NCBI RefSeq assembly: GCF_018881715.1
Contig: NZ_JACVPW010000001.1
Span: 955,337-1,019,336, forward strand
DNA: 64,000 bases
Reading direction: 5' to 3'
From: Polynucleobacter parvulilacunae
GTDB lineage: Bacteria > Pseudomonadota > Gammaproteobacteria > Burkholderiales > Burkholderiaceae
Shown: piece after piece, positions 37,171-47,800 of the stretch
Position numbering within the stretch: position 1 is the first letter of the stretch
Layout: every line of letters starts with the position of its first letter
The notes under the pieces: model-generated
Told to the model about the DNA's origin: nothing
The model's input: only the letters and a program-made list of their open reading frames with translations
The model's database searches: none
Translations under genes and position numbers: made by a program

Positions 37171-37542
37171 ATGAATAAGCTACTTACTCTATGTTCTCTA
37201 GTTGTTGCCATCACAGTTGGCTGCGCCGGTGCGAACGTGCGCCCCCTCGTGGATATGAAAGGTGTTAATGAGGCTGCATATGAAAAAGATTTAAGTGAGT
37301 GCCAGGCTTATGCCCAGCAACAATCGGGCATGGGTGAGACTGCTGCTAAGGGTGCTGGTGCTGGAGCAGTGGTGGGTGGCCTGTTGGGCCTTGTCACTGG
37401 CGGGAATAAAACGGGCATTGTGCAGGCCGCTGGTGCAGGTGCCGTGATTGGCGGTGCTGGTGGTGCTTTTACCGGTAATCAAGCACAAGAGGCTGTTGTA
37501 AAGAGGTGTTTGAGTGGTCGTGGATATAGGGTTTTGAACTAA
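37171..37542 (+). CDS. Glycine-zipper envelope protein, probable lipoprotein
   Basis: A 123-residue exported protein. The signal peptide MNKLLTLCSLVVAITVGC ends in a cysteine that could be lipidated (TVG-C; residue -3 is Thr, so the lipobox is atypical). The mature part has two glycine-zipper stretches, GAGAGAVVGGLLGLV and GAGAVIGGAGGAFTG, typical of small outer-membrane or peptidoglycan-associated proteins, and two further cysteines. I use the ATG at 37171 (AAGGA 10 bases before) and not the upstream frame from 37129, which starts inside comEC. It is 23 bases after the comEC stop. Function unknown. Confidence 0.8.
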   Translation: MNKLLTLCSLVVAITVGCAGANVRPLVDMKGVNEAAYEKDLSECQAYAQQQSGMGETAAKGAGAGAVVGGLLGLVTGGNKTGIVQAAGAGAVIGGAGGAFTGNQAQEAVVKRCLSGRGYRVLN

Positions 37543-37560
37543 ACCCGCCCGGAAATAGCT

Positions 37561-37587
37561 AAAAAGCCCGAGAAATCGGGCTTTTTT
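37561..37587 (+). terminator. Terminator after the glycine-zipper gene
   Basis: AGCCCGA-GAAA-TCGGGCT with AAAA before and TTTTT after: a 7-bp stem on a GAAA tetraloop, 18 bases past the stop codon. Confidence 0.9.
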
Positions 37588-37600
37588 AATGCCCAGAAAA

Positions 37601-37629
37601 GCAAAAAGCCCTTAAAGATTAAGGGCTTA
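37601..37629 (-). terminator. Terminator of tRNA-fMet
   Basis: On the minus strand AAGCCCTTAA-TCT-TTAAGGGCTT is followed by TTTGCTTTT, 13 bases beyond the tRNA 3' end. A perfect 10-bp stem. Confidence 0.85.
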
Positions 37630-37641
37630 GTACGTAATTCT

Positions 37642-37718
<77 letters not shown>

Positions 37719-37730
37719 TCTGAAGCTTAA

Positions 37731-37760
37731 ATTCTACCATTTTTTGGGGGTCTCTGTCGA
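37731..37760 (-). promoter_or_regulatory. Promoter of tRNA-fMet
   Basis: On the minus strand TCGACA (37760-37755), 18-base spacer, TAGAAT (37736-37731), each 5/6 to the sigma-70 consensus. Transcription would begin a few bases before the tRNA 5' end at 37718. Confidence 0.7.
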
Positions 37761-37873
37761 GGTATTCGTGCAAATAACGCATAAATAAGGCGTTTTATTG
37801 AAGAAATTCTCGTTTTAATGAGTACCGGCAAGGAGTAACATATTGCCACGCAACATCACGTTAAGGCTTATTA

Positions 37874-39817
37874 ATGTCAGTTAGCAATCCAGAATTTTCA
37901 GAGTCATCCTTACTAAGGCCCGTAGAGATTTCTCGAGAGGACCATCCGCATAAGAAGGGTGCCTCTATCTCCCTGATGTTTGCCGCTATCGGCGTAGTCT
38001 TTGGCGACATTGGTACCAGCCCTCTATATGCTTTAAAAGAATGTTTTAGCCCTGAGCATGGCATCCCCTTTTCTCCTGATGCAGTTTATGGCGTGATCTC
38101 AATGGTGTTTTGGGCTTTTGCGATTGTGGTGTCACTAAAGTATGTCTTGTTTGTGATGCGCGCAAACAATCATGGCGAGGGCGGTATTTTGGCTCTGATG
38201 GCGCTTGCATTAAGAACAGCGCCTGCAAATTCAAAGCGTTCCTTGTTGATCATCATGGCCGGCGTATTCGGCGCATGCATGTTCTACGGCGACGCGATCA
38301 TCACCCCTGCGATTTCAGTTTTATCTGCGGTTGAGGGTCTTGAGGTGATATCAAGTGACTTAACGCGTTATGTCATACCAATTACGATTTTTATTTTAGT
38401 CATTCTCTTTTTTATTCAGAAGACAGGTACCGATCTAGTAGGAAAGCTCTTTGGCCCAATCATGATGGTCTGGTTTATTGCTATCGGGCTCATGGGCGTG
38501 CATCAAGTTATTCAGAACCCTGCTATTTTTGCAGCGATTAATCCACTATTTGCTATTCAATTCTTGATTGAACATTCCTTGCAGGGCTTTATTGTTTTGG
38601 GCGCAGTCTTCTTGGTGTTGACTGGTGCTGAAGCTCTGTATGCTGATATGGGTCACTTTGGACTTAAGCCAATACGTATGGGCTGGTTTTTTATTGTGAT
38701 GCCTTGTTTGCTCTTGAACTATTTCGGTCAGGGTGCAATGTTCTTAAGCAACCCTGAAACCATCACCAATCCATTCTTCTTGATGGTGCCCGAATTCTTA
38801 GTATTCCCCTTGGTGATATTGGCTACAGCTGCAACGGTTATTGCCTCTCAAGCAGTGATCTCAGGTGCTTTTTCAATGACGAGCCAAGCAATTTTATTGG
38901 GCTTTGTACCGCGTATGAAGATTCGCCATACATCTGATAGAGAAATTGGCCAGATCTATATGCCGCTTGTGAATTGGGTGCTGTTGGTTCTCGTTATCGC
39001 CGTTGTTTTAGCATTTAAAAAGTCTGAAAACCTGGCGGCTGCCTATGGTATCGCGGTTACTACCACCATGATTGTGACTACATTCTTGGCGGCAATCGTC
39101 ATGCGTGTGGTGTGGCGCTGGAATACTCTCTTTGTAACCTTGGTAATAAGCGCATTCTTGATTGTGGACTTGGCTTTCTTGACGGCTAATCTTTTAAAGA
39201 TCATGGAAGGTGGATGGTTCCCATTACTTTTGGGTGCTGTTTGCTTCATGTTCTTAATGACTTGGTTCCAAGGCCGCAAGATACTGCGTCAAAATGCCAT
39301 GAACAATGGTATTGAGCTAAAGAGTTTTATCGATTCATTGATGCTGCATCCTCCGCATCGCGTAGAGGGCACAGCCATATTCTTAACGGCACACGTAGAT
39401 TATTTGCCGGTCTCATTCCTGCATAACCTAAAACATAACCATGTACTCCATGAGAGGGTATTTTTCTTAAAGGTCAGTATTTGGGACGTGCCTTACGTAA
39501 AAGATAGTGAGCGCATCACTTTGCGCGACCTAGGTAATGGTATTTATGTGGTTCGTGCTGTATATGGATTTAATGAAACCCCAGATATGGGACAGATTAT
39601 TGAGTTGATTGAGAAGTCATCCGATCTAAAGTTTGATTTGATGAATACCTCCTTCTTCTTATCGCGTGACACGATTGTTTCTACCGAGATTCCGGGGATG
39701 GCCTTGTGGCGTGAAAAATTATTCTGCTGGATGTATCAAAATGCAGGACGTCAGTCGGACTTCTTCAAGATTCCTACAAATCGCTTGGTTGAATTGGGTG
39801 CAAAGGTCGAGATTTGA
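37874..39817 (+). CDS. kup: Low-affinity potassium transporter Kup
   Basis: A proton-coupled K+ uptake protein of the KUP/HAK/KT family. The first helix has the signature [17 protein letters not shown], followed by about twelve membrane helices to residue about 470 and a cytoplasmic C-terminal domain. Full length at 647 residues (E. coli 622). The gene is divergent from tRNA-fMet. Its TGA overlaps the TTG start of the next gene. Confidence 0.95.
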   Translation: MSVSNPEFSESSLLRPVEISREDHPHKKGASISLMFAAIGVVFGDIGTSPLYALKECFSPEHGIPFSPDAVYGVISMVFWAFAIVVSLKYVLFVMRANNHGEGGILALMALALRTAPANSKRSLLIIMAGVFGACMFYGDAIITPAISVLSAVEGLEVISSDLTRYVIPITIFILVILFFIQKTGTDLVGKLFGPIMMVWFIAIGLMGVHQVIQNPAIFAAINPLFAIQFLIEHSLQGFIVLGAVFLVLTGAEALYADMGHFGLKPIRMGWFFIVMPCLLLNYFGQGAMFLSNPETITNPFFLMVPEFLVFPLVILATAATVIASQAVISGAFSMTSQAILLGFVPRMKIRHTSDREIGQIYMPLVNWVLLVLVIAVVLAFKKSENLAAAYGIAVTTTMIVTTFLAAIVMRVVWRWNTLFVTLVISAFLIVDLAFLTANLLKIMEGGWFPLLLGAVCFMFLMTWFQGRKILRQNAMNNGIELKSFIDSLMLHPPHRVEGTAIFLTAHVDYLPVSFLHNLKHNHVLHERVFFLKVSIWDVPYVKDSERITLRDLGNGIYVVRAVYGFNETPDMGQIIELIEKSSDLKFDLMNTSFFLSRDTIVSTEIPGMALWREKLFCWMYQNAGRQSDFFKIPTNRLVELGAKVEI

Positions 39818-40323
39818 GAAATAGTCTCTCTCTTCGCTCAAAGATATTCATTTCAATATTTTTGTTTGTCACTTCCTTGAGTGGGATTGCGTTAGCTACC
39901 CCCGCGGAAGAGGCTGAGCTTGAGCAATTAGATAGGATTGAGCAAGAGTTAGAGCTTCAGCGCGAGTGGTCTAAGTATCGCTGGGGTAAGGCATCTTCTG
40001 AGTGCTACCAAAACTATTGGGTTAATAGTTGCATTAAGGATGCGCGAGCCCAATATCGAAAAGAAATTGATCCTATTCGCGAGCAAGAGGTGGCTTTGCA
40101 TGAAGTGCAGCGAAAACTACGTGAAAGCCTCAAGAATCAAGAAGACATTAAGCGTGCTGCTGAGCGGGCGTCCCCAGAGAAGGCGGCTGAACGAGCCGCC
40201 AATCAAGCTGAGTATGAACAAAAGCAAAAAGATGCAGCAGCGAGAGCGGCTGACTTAGAACAGCGTCGTAAGGATGCTCCTAAGCGTGCACAAGAAAACA
40301 AAGCGGGCACACAGCTCGATTAA
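39814..40323 (+). CDS. Periplasmic coiled-coil protein, function unknown
   Basis: A 169-residue protein with an N-terminal signal peptide (hydrophobic [18 protein letters not shown], cleavage near residue 29), then a long Glu/Arg/Lys/Ala-rich region predicted as coiled coil. Two cysteines (Cys64, Cys73) in [11 protein letters not shown] could form a disulfide. The only plausible start is TTG at 39814, overlapping the kup stop as TTGA, with AAGGTCGAG just before it. I do not recognise a family name. The kup overlap suggests co-expression but not necessarily a shared function. Confidence 0.7.
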   Translation: MRNSLSLRSKIFISIFLFVTSLSGIALATPAEEAELEQLDRIEQELELQREWSKYRWGKASSECYQNYWVNSCIKDARAQYRKEIDPIREQEVALHEVQRKLRESLKNQEDIKRAAERASPEKAAERAANQAEYEQKQKDAAARAADLEQRRKDAPKRAQENKAGTQLD

Positions 40324-40362
40324 TTTTTCTCCAATTTACTTTTATATTTAATTAGGCAATCC

Positions 40363-41727
40363 TTGGCTAAAGTCAAAACGGTTTATATCTGCCAGTCCTG
40401 TGGCGGCACTTCTGCTAAATGGCAGGGACAGTGCCCGTCTTGTCAGGCTTGGAATACCTTAGAAGAGGGTTTGCCTGAAACCACTTCCAATGCTCGTTTC
40501 CAGGGCTTGGCGCAATCCCTACCAAGACAAAAGTTATCTGCGATTACTGCAGAGGATTTACCTAGATTTAGTACGGGTGTTGAAGAGTTTGATCGGGTGC
40601 TCGGTGGGGGCTTGGTGCCGGGTGGTGTTGTGTTGCTCGGCGGCGATCCCGGTATTGGTAAATCCACATTGCTATTGCAGGCCTTGGCTGAGATGAGCGC
40701 TGCTGGCATGAACGTGCTCTATAGCAGCGGTGAAGAGTCTGCTGCGCAAATTGCATTACGTGCAAAACGGATTGCATTGGATGCCCCGCAACTTGAAGTG
40801 CTAGCAGAGATCCAATTAGAAAAGCTCATTTCTATTATGGATACCGTCAAGCCACAAGTATTGGTAGTGGATTCGATCCAGACTTTGTATTCAGAAGTAT
40901 TGAGTTCCGCTCCGGGCTCAGTGGCTCAGGTGCGTGAATGCGCTGCGCAATTAACTAGGGCTGCAAAATCCAGCGGGATCTGTGTGCTGATGGTTGGTCA
41001 CGTTACTAAAGATGGTCATCTAGCTGGTCCTCGAGTGCTTGAGCATATCGTCGATACCGTTTTGTATTTTGAAGGTGATACCCATTCTTCTTTCCGTCTA
41101 GTGCGCTCCATTAAGAATCGCTTTGGTGCAGTCAATGAGTTAGGTGTATTTGCGATGACCGAGAAAGGTCTTCGTGGCGTTACTAATCCTTCCGCAATAT
41201 TCTTATCGCAGCATGAGCAAATGGTTCCAGGTGCTTGTGTACTGGTTACACAAGAAGGCAGCAGACCACTCTTAGTTGAAATCCAGGCGCTTGTCGATAC
41301 AGCGCATGTTCCGAATCCTCGTCGCTTAGCAGTTGGTTTGGAGCAAGCGCGTCTAGCAATGCTCTTGGCTGTTTTGCACCGCCATGCTGGCGTCGCTTGT
41401 TTTGATCAAGATGTTTTCTTGAATGCCGTTGGTGGTGTCAAAATTTCTGAGCCTGCTGCTGACTTAGCTGTTTTGCTAGCCATACAGTCTTCAATTCGTA
41501 ATCGTGCACTGCCAAAAGAATTAATTGTCTTTGGTGAGGTTGGTTTGGCTGGTGAAATTCGTCCTTGTCCGCGCGGTCAAGAGCGCTTGAAAGAGGCGGC
41601 TAAGTTGGGCTTTACTGTGGCAATCATTCCGAAGGCAAATATGCCCAAGACCAAGATTCCAGGGTTGAAAGTAATTCCGGTGGAACGTATCGATCAAGCC
41701 ATTGCTGCTGCTGCAGAACTTAGTTAA
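40363..41727 (+). CDS. radA: DNA repair protein RadA (Sms)
   Basis: RecA-like ATPase that promotes branch migration during recombination and natural transformation. The N-terminal C4 zinc finger is at Cys10, 13, 24, 27; Walker A GGDPGIGKST at 93-102; the RadA-specific KNRFG motif lies near residue 250; and a C-terminal Lon-like domain follows. It starts at TTG 40363 (TAGG about 8 bases before). At 454 residues it is complete. The stop is only three bases from the convergent prmB stop. Confidence 0.96.
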   Translation: MAKVKTVYICQSCGGTSAKWQGQCPSCQAWNTLEEGLPETTSNARFQGLAQSLPRQKLSAITAEDLPRFSTGVEEFDRVLGGGLVPGGVVLLGGDPGIGKSTLLLQALAEMSAAGMNVLYSSGEESAAQIALRAKRIALDAPQLEVLAEIQLEKLISIMDTVKPQVLVVDSIQTLYSEVLSSAPGSVAQVRECAAQLTRAAKSSGICVLMVGHVTKDGHLAGPRVLEHIVDTVLYFEGDTHSSFRLVRSIKNRFGAVNELGVFAMTEKGLRGVTNPSAIFLSQHEQMVPGACVLVTQEGSRPLLVEIQALVDTAHVPNPRRLAVGLEQARLAMLLAVLHRHAGVACFDQDVFLNAVGGVKISEPAADLAVLLAIQSSIRNRALPKELIVFGEVGLAGEIRPCPRGQERLKEAAKLGFTVAIIPKANMPKTKIPGLKVIPVERIDQAIAAAAELS

Positions 41728-41730
41728 GTT

Positions 41731-42669
41731 TTAACTTGCATAGCGCAAGTCTTCAGCTTGTATCAGTAAGACCTGCTCTTCGCCGGCAGAAACTTCCATC
41801 CAGATAGCCGGTATTTGCGGGAAGGCTTTCTTGAAGTTCTCATACTCATTGCCAATCTCAAGCAAGATAGCGCCACGCTCGGATAGGTAGTCTGGCGCTG
41901 AAGCAATGATGCGTCTAATGATATCCATGCCATCGTCACCACCAGCCAAGGCAAGCTCTGGCTCAGCATGATATTCCGCTGGTAATGCATTCATTGAAGT
42001 GGCATTTACATATGGTGGGTTGCAGATGATGAGATCAAAGAGGTTATCTTCATTAGGTTCTGGCAATGCATCCCAAAGATCGCCATTCAATAGCTCAACT
42101 TGAGAGTCCAGGCTATGACGATCTACGTTGCGTGCCGCTACGGACAGTGCGGGCATGCTGATATCGCAAGCGCTCACATGAATATCTGGACATGAAAGAG
42201 CTAGGAGAATAGCTAAGGAGCCGTTGCCGGTACAAAGATCCAGTGCTTTGCCATCAGCTGGTAGCCAAGGCTCTAGCGAGCCATCAACAATAAGCTCTGC
42301 AATCCAAGAGCGAGGAACAATGCTTTGCTCGCCGCAGAAAAAAGGCACGCCCATGAGCCAAGCTTCACCTAGGATGTATGCAAGTGGCTTGCGAGTAGAG
42401 ATTCTAATATCTGCAACAACTCCCGCTTGTCGTTGGAGCTCTGCTGAAATAGTGTCATCTAAGTGATCAAGAGCTTCTGTAGGGCTGAGATCAAGTTGTT
42501 TGCTGACAAGCCACAAGGCTTCGCTTTGTGCATCAATTGCCCCATGACCGTAATGCAGATTAGCTGCGTCAAGCTTTTGTGCAATCTGATCGATGCACTG
42601 GTTAACTGTAATTTGTTGCTGAGGCTCAGGGTCCATGATGGAAGAGGTCTTTTGAGAAAAGGGCGGCAC
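41731..42669 (-). CDS. prmB: Ribosomal protein L3 N5-glutamine methyltransferase
   Basis: SAM-dependent enzyme methylating a glutamine of L3. It has the SAM motif LDLCTGNGSLAI and the catalytic ICNPPYV that contacts glutamine; the segment ALPAEYHAEPELALAGGDDG is typical of PrmB rather than PrmC. At 312 residues it is the expected length; a second ATG at 42636 is an alternative start (301 aa). It is third in the minus-strand series dapD, dapE, prmB. Confidence 0.92.
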   Translation of the reverse strand: MPPFSQKTSSIMDPEPQQQITVNQCIDQIAQKLDAANLHYGHGAIDAQSEALWLVSKQLDLSPTEALDHLDDTISAELQRQAGVVADIRISTRKPLAYILGEAWLMGVPFFCGEQSIVPRSWIAELIVDGSLEPWLPADGKALDLCTGNGSLAILLALSCPDIHVSACDISMPALSVAARNVDRHSLDSQVELLNGDLWDALPEPNEDNLFDLIICNPPYVNATSMNALPAEYHAEPELALAGGDDGMDIIRRIIASAPDYLSERGAILLEIGNEYENFKKAFPQIPAIWMEVSAGEEQVLLIQAEDLRYAS

Positions 42670-42697
42670 GCAATTAAGCGACTAGGCAACTAAGTGC

Positions 42698-43849
42698 TTA
42701 GGCAATTAACTGCTCGAGAGTCTTGCGATAGATATTTTTGAGTGGCACTACATCATTGACGATCACGCACTCATCGATTTTATGGCTAGTTGCATTAAGC
42801 GGCCCAAACTCCACAACTTCTTTGCAGATCTTGGCGATGAAGCGGCCATCACTCGTACCGCCGGTGGTGGAGAGTTCTGTATCAATCTTAGTTTCTGCTT
42901 TGATAGCTGTGCGGAGTGCACCCGCTAATGCGCCGTCGCCTGTAATGAATGGGCTACCACCCAATACCCAGTCAATCTCAAAGTCGAGGCCAGCATTTTT
43001 GAGGATTTCCTCAAGACGCTCGCGAAGCTGTTCTGGATTGCTCTCGGTAGAGAAGCGGAAGTTAAAGTCAATTGTCAATTCACCGGGGATGACGTTATTC
43101 GCGCCAGTACCAGCATGTACATTCGAAATCTGAAAGCTTGTAGGCTGGAAATATTCATTACCTTTATCCCACTCGGTTTCTACTAATGCAGAAATTGCTG
43201 GTGCAGAAAGATGAATTGGGTTCTTGCCTAGGTGAGGGTAGGCGATATGCGCCTGAATACCTTTTACCTTGAGCTTGCCAGACAGAGATCCACGACGACC
43301 GTTTTTAATCATGTCGCCTAGTTGATCGACTGAAGTTGGTTCGCCGATCACGCAGTAATCCAAGCGCTGACCTTGTTTTTGCAGGCGGTCGCACATGATC
43401 ACTGTGCCATCATTAGCAGGACCTTCTTCATCACTGGTAATCAAGAATGCAATAGAGCCTTCGTGATCTGGGTGTGCGGTTACAAATTCTTCCGTCGCCA
43501 CTACAAAGCCCGCGAGTGAGGTTTTCATATCCGCAGCGCCACGACCGTAGAGCATGCCATCACGAATGGTTGGTGTAAAAGGATTGTTTGTCCATTTCTC
43601 TAGTGGGCCTGTGGGCACCACATCGGTATGACCAGCAAATACTAAGACCTTGCCTTGATCGCCTGCTTTACCTTTTTTGATTGCCCACAAGTTGGTTACC
43701 TGAAAATTTTCAGGACCACTCACCACACTCTCCGTATGAAAGCCAATCGCTTGTAGGCGCTTAGCGATTAAATCTTGGCAGCCACCATCAGCCGGGGTTA
43801 CGGAATGACAGGAGATGAGAGCTTCGGTGAGCTCAAGTGTGGCGCTCAT
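42698..43849 (-). CDS. dapE: Succinyl-diaminopimelate desuccinylase
   Basis: Dizinc M20 peptidase-family enzyme that removes succinate to give LL-diaminopimelate for lysine and peptidoglycan. Metal and catalytic motifs: [10 protein letters not shown] (His, Asp), [10 protein letters not shown] (bridging Asp) and [11 protein letters not shown] (general base Glu). It has 383 residues. It starts nine bases after dapD in the same operon. Confidence 0.96.
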   Translation of the reverse strand: MSATLELTEALISCHSVTPADGGCQDLIAKRLQAIGFHTESVVSGPENFQVTNLWAIKKGKAGDQGKVLVFAGHTDVVPTGPLEKWTNNPFTPTIRDGMLYGRGAADMKTSLAGFVVATEEFVTAHPDHEGSIAFLITSDEEGPANDGTVIMCDRLQKQGQRLDYCVIGEPTSVDQLGDMIKNGRRGSLSGKLKVKGIQAHIAYPHLGKNPIHLSAPAISALVETEWDKGNEYFQPTSFQISNVHAGTGANNVIPGELTIDFNFRFSTESNPEQLRERLEEILKNAGLDFEIDWVLGGSPFITGDGALAGALRTAIKAETKIDTELSTTGGTSDGRFIAKICKEVVEFGPLNATSHKIDECVIVNDVVPLKNIYRKTLEQLIA

Positions 43850-43858
43850 GTATTTAAC

Positions 43859-44686
43859 TTAGTCGCGAAGTAATTCGTTAATCGCTGTCTTAGCTCTAGT
43901 TTGGGCATCAACCTTCTTCACAATGATCGCTGCGTAGAGACTGTACTTGCCACAAGCAGAAGGGAGTGAGCCTGGAACAACAACTGATCCAGCTGGAACG
44001 CGACCATAGTGAACTTCACCAGTTTCGCGATCGTAAATCTTGGTGCTTTGGCCAATGTAGACGCCCATGGACAAAACAGCGTTTTCTTCGATAACGACAC
44101 CTTCAACCACCTCAGAGCGGGCGCCGATGAAGCAGTTATCTTCAATAATGACCGGACCAGCTTGGATTGGCTCCAATACACCGCCAATGCCAACGCCGCC
44201 AGAAAGGTGAACGTTTTTGCCGATCTGAGCGCAAGAACCTACTGTTGCCCAGGTATCTACCATGGAGCCTTCGCCTACATATGCGCCAATATTGACGTAT
44301 GAAGGCATTAAAACAGCGTTTTTGCCAATAAATGACCCACGGCGGGCTACGGCAGGGGGTACAACGCGGAATCCACCGGCAGCAAAGTCAGCTGCAGTGT
44401 AGTTTTCAAACTTGCTAGGAACCTTGTCGTAGAACTGGGTATAGCCCCCAGCGCTCATAGGTTTATTGTCTTCCAGGCGGAAAGAGAGCAAAACAGCCTT
44501 CTTAACCCATTGATTTACCTCCCACTTACCGACATCGCGGCGCTCAGCCACGCGAATCGTGCCGGCATTAAGGCCTTCTAAGACCGCATTCACGGCATTA
44601 CGGACATCGCCAGGGGCGCTATCTGGAGACAGGTTTGCGCGGTTTTCCCAGGCTTGTTCAATGATGTTTTGTGGTGATTGGCTCAT
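43859..44686 (-). CDS. dapD: Tetrahydrodipicolinate N-succinyltransferase
   Basis: Left-handed beta-helix acyltransferase that uses succinyl-CoA in the succinylase branch of diaminopimelate synthesis. Hexapeptide repeats run from about residue 110 to 230 ([36 protein letters not shown]). Full length at 275 residues. First gene of the dapD-dapE-prmB series, behind a good sigma-70 promoter. Confidence 0.96.
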   Translation of the reverse strand: MSQSPQNIIEQAWENRANLSPDSAPGDVRNAVNAVLEGLNAGTIRVAERRDVGKWEVNQWVKKAVLLSFRLEDNKPMSAGGYTQFYDKVPSKFENYTAADFAAGGFRVVPPAVARRGSFIGKNAVLMPSYVNIGAYVGEGSMVDTWATVGSCAQIGKNVHLSGGVGIGGVLEPIQAGPVIIEDNCFIGARSEVVEGVVIEENAVLSMGVYIGQSTKIYDRETGEVHYGRVPAGSVVVPGSLPSACGKYSLYAAIIVKKVDAQTRAKTAINELLRD

Positions 44687-44743
44687 GCTTTTTAGTTAAC
44701 TATCAGATTGTTAAGGGATTTTGTCCCTGAGGGTAGATTTATC

Positions 44744-44773
44744 ATTATATAGATGGGGCAAAAACGCGTCTAA
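44744..44773 (-). promoter_or_regulatory. Promoter of dapD
   Basis: On the minus strand TTAGAC (44773-44768), 18-base spacer, TATAAT (44749-44744); the -10 is perfect and the -35 is 4/6. It lies 58 bases before the dapD start in the divergent dapD/smc region. Confidence 0.55.
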
Positions 44774-44860
44774 GGACCGTTAAGCTTGCTATCATCTTCC
44801 CACTTTAGCTTTAATTTTTACCCCTTTATTTGAACCTCTTTTTTCCCTGCAAAGTACGCC

Positions 44861-47800
44861 GTGCAACTGAAATCCATCAAACTTTCCGGCTTTAAGTCTT
44901 TCGTAGACCCAACCCATTTTGAAATGCCTGGCCAATTGATTGGCGTTGTGGGTCCTAACGGTTGCGGAAAGTCGAACATTATTGACGCCGTCCGCTGGGT
45001 TTTGGGCGAATCCCGTGCCAGCGAATTGCGTGGCGAATCTATGCAGGACGTTATTTTTAATGGCTCGGGTTTGCGTAAACCATCTGGCCGCGCCAGTGTT
45101 GAACTCATTTTTGATAACACTGAAGGACGTGCTCAAGGTCAGTGGAGTGCATTTACAGAATTGGGTATCAAACGCGTTCTCACTCGCGATGGAAATTCAA
45201 GCTACTACGTGAATAACCAAGTGGTTCGTCGTAAAGATATTCAAGATATTTTCTTGGGCACCGGTATGGGTCCAAGAGGTTACGCCATTATTGGTCAGGG
45301 CACGATCAACCGAATCTTGGAAGCAAAGCCAGAAGAGTTGCGTGTGTTCTTGGAAGAGGCTGCTGGTGTTTCTAAATATAAAGAGCGTCGCAAAGAAACT
45401 GCATCGCGCTTAGAAGATACTGTAGAAAATTTAACGCGTGTTGAAGACATCTTGCGTGAACTTGATCAACAGTTAACCCGCTTAGAAAAACAAGCGACTG
45501 TTGCTGAGCGGCACGCCGAGCTTTCTACGCAAATGAAATCACAACAACAACTGTTGTGGTTTGTACGTCAAACTGAGGCTGGTAAAGAGCAAGAGCGTCA
45601 TGCCAATGGTATCCGTGATACACAAGTTAACTTAGAAGAGCAGACCGCTAAGCTACGTCACGCCGAGGCTGAGCTTGAAACCATGCGTACACAGCAGTAC
45701 GCATTGCAGGATAAGGTTTCACAAGCGCAAGGTGACTTGTATCAAACCAACTCTGATGTGAGTCAGGTTGAGGCGCAGATTCATTATGTGCAAGAAGCGC
45801 GTCAACGTTTGCAACAGCAAACCCAAGACTTGCAAGCGCAATTACAACGTTGGACTGTGCAAGAAACGGATGCAGCGCAAGCGCAACGCACTACCGAGCA
45901 TGAATTATCTTTGGCTGCAGAAAAAGAGCAAACCTTATTGGCTGACTTAAATGGCTTGCAAGAGCAAATGCCAAGCCGCGAAGAGACTTATCAAAATGCT
46001 TCACGTGATTTAAATAATGCGCGTGACTCTTTGGCGACAATTGAACAACGTCTCGCCAGTTTGGGTGAGCGTCTGCGTTCAATCTCAGCACAATCGGATG
46101 AATTAAAAGGGCGCGAGAATCGACTGACTATTGAGTTGGATGGTTTGCGTCGTCCTGATGCTGAAGCTTTGCAAATGGCGATTGATCGTCAGGCTATGGC
46201 TGCTCGTAAAGTTGAAGAAGCTAAGCAACGCGCAGGCGAGACTCAACAACGTGTGCCAGCGGCTGACGAAGCGCGCAATGCTGCCCAGCAAAAAATACAA
46301 GAAGCCAATCAGAATTTGGCACAGACCGAAGCCAAGCTCACTGCGTTGACTGCCCTGCAGGCCAGCGTTCAGGCGCAAGGCAAGATTGGTCCTTGGTTAG
46401 AGAGTAAGGGTCTTAAAGAGAGCAAACGCCTCTGGCAAGAGCTCAAAGTGGAGAGTGGCTGGGAAGCTGCTTTGGAATCTGTATTACGTGAGCGTTTAGC
46501 TGCTGTTACGGCAAAGAGCGTGCAAGAAACATTGGCTTTAGCTAATGATGCGCCTCCAAGTCGCTTAGCTATTTTGCTTACTGAAGAAATTACACCAGCA
46601 CACACTTCTGCTCCGGCAGACTTCACGCCGTTACTAAGCCGTGTGCAAAGTGCTGGTGCGCCAAGACTTACTTCAGTATTACAAGAATGGTTAGACAATA
46701 TTTACATTGCGAGCAGTCTTGAAGATGCTTTGCATCGACGTGAAAAATTACCGGCTGGTGGTGCATTTGTTACTCAACAAGGCCACTTGGTAAGTCGTGT
46801 TGGCGTACAGCTTTATGCTGCTGACTCTGAGCAAGCTGGTATGTTGGCCCGTGCTCAAGAGATGGAAAGTCTCGAGAAGCAATTGCGCGCTCAACAACTT
46901 ATGCAAAGCGAACTCAAGGGTGAGTTGGACCAGTGCGCAGCGAATTACCAGGCAGCGCATCAAGCGGCTGAGCAGGCTCGTGAGAATGCTGAACATGCAG
47001 TGCAAGAGGCGCATGGTTTTGAAGTAGAACGAATGCAGTTGACTCAAGCTGAAGAGCAATACAGTCAGCGTGCAGCGCAGATTCAGGGTGAGTTAAGCGA
47101 GTTGCGTCAGCAGATGGAGCAAATGACCCAAACTCAAGAGCAATCGGCTGCAGAGTTAAATGAGTCTGAAGAGTCAAAACAAGGCTTGCAAGAAGCCTTG
47201 CAAGTAGCTCAAGAAAAATTAGAGCGATCTACTGAAGAGCGTGATCGTTTACGTGAATCACTCCGTGCGGCTGAGATGGCTGCACAAGAAGCAGCTTTTG
47301 CAACACGCTCCTTACAGCAGCGTATTGCTGATTTACAGCGTGATCAAAGTACTGCTCGCACTCAGATTATGGAGATTCAGGATAAACATGATTCCGCATC
47401 TCAAGAGTTGGAGACTCTGAGTGATGAAGAGGCGCAAGATAAATTACAGGGCTTATTGTTAGCTCGCAGTGCTCGCGAAGCTGCTTTAGCAAATGCGCGC
47501 ACCGAGCAAGATGCTTTATTGCATCAATTGCGTGAAGCGGATGAGTTACGTATGCAGGTTGAGCGTAGTTTGCAGCCAATGCGTGACAAAGTAGTTGACT
47601 TGCAATTGCGTGAGCAAGCTGCGCGTTTGAACTTCGAGCAATTTGCCACATTGTTATCTGATGCAGAGGCTGATCTCACGGCACTCGAGGCAAACTTCAG
47701 CGCAGATCTAAAGGTTGGCGCATTGCAGAGCGAAGTTAATCGTTTGAGTGCTGAGATTGCATCCCTAGGTCCAGTCAATATGGCTGCGTTAGATGAGTTA

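Noticed and set aside
37129..37542. Longer glycine-zipper protein starting at 37129
   Set aside because: It would begin inside comEC and place 14 residues before a clear signal peptide that has its own ribosome site at 37157.
44792..45136. Two antisense frames across the smc start (114 and 100 codons)
   Set aside because: They overlap each other and the conserved SMC Walker A region, and show no family features.
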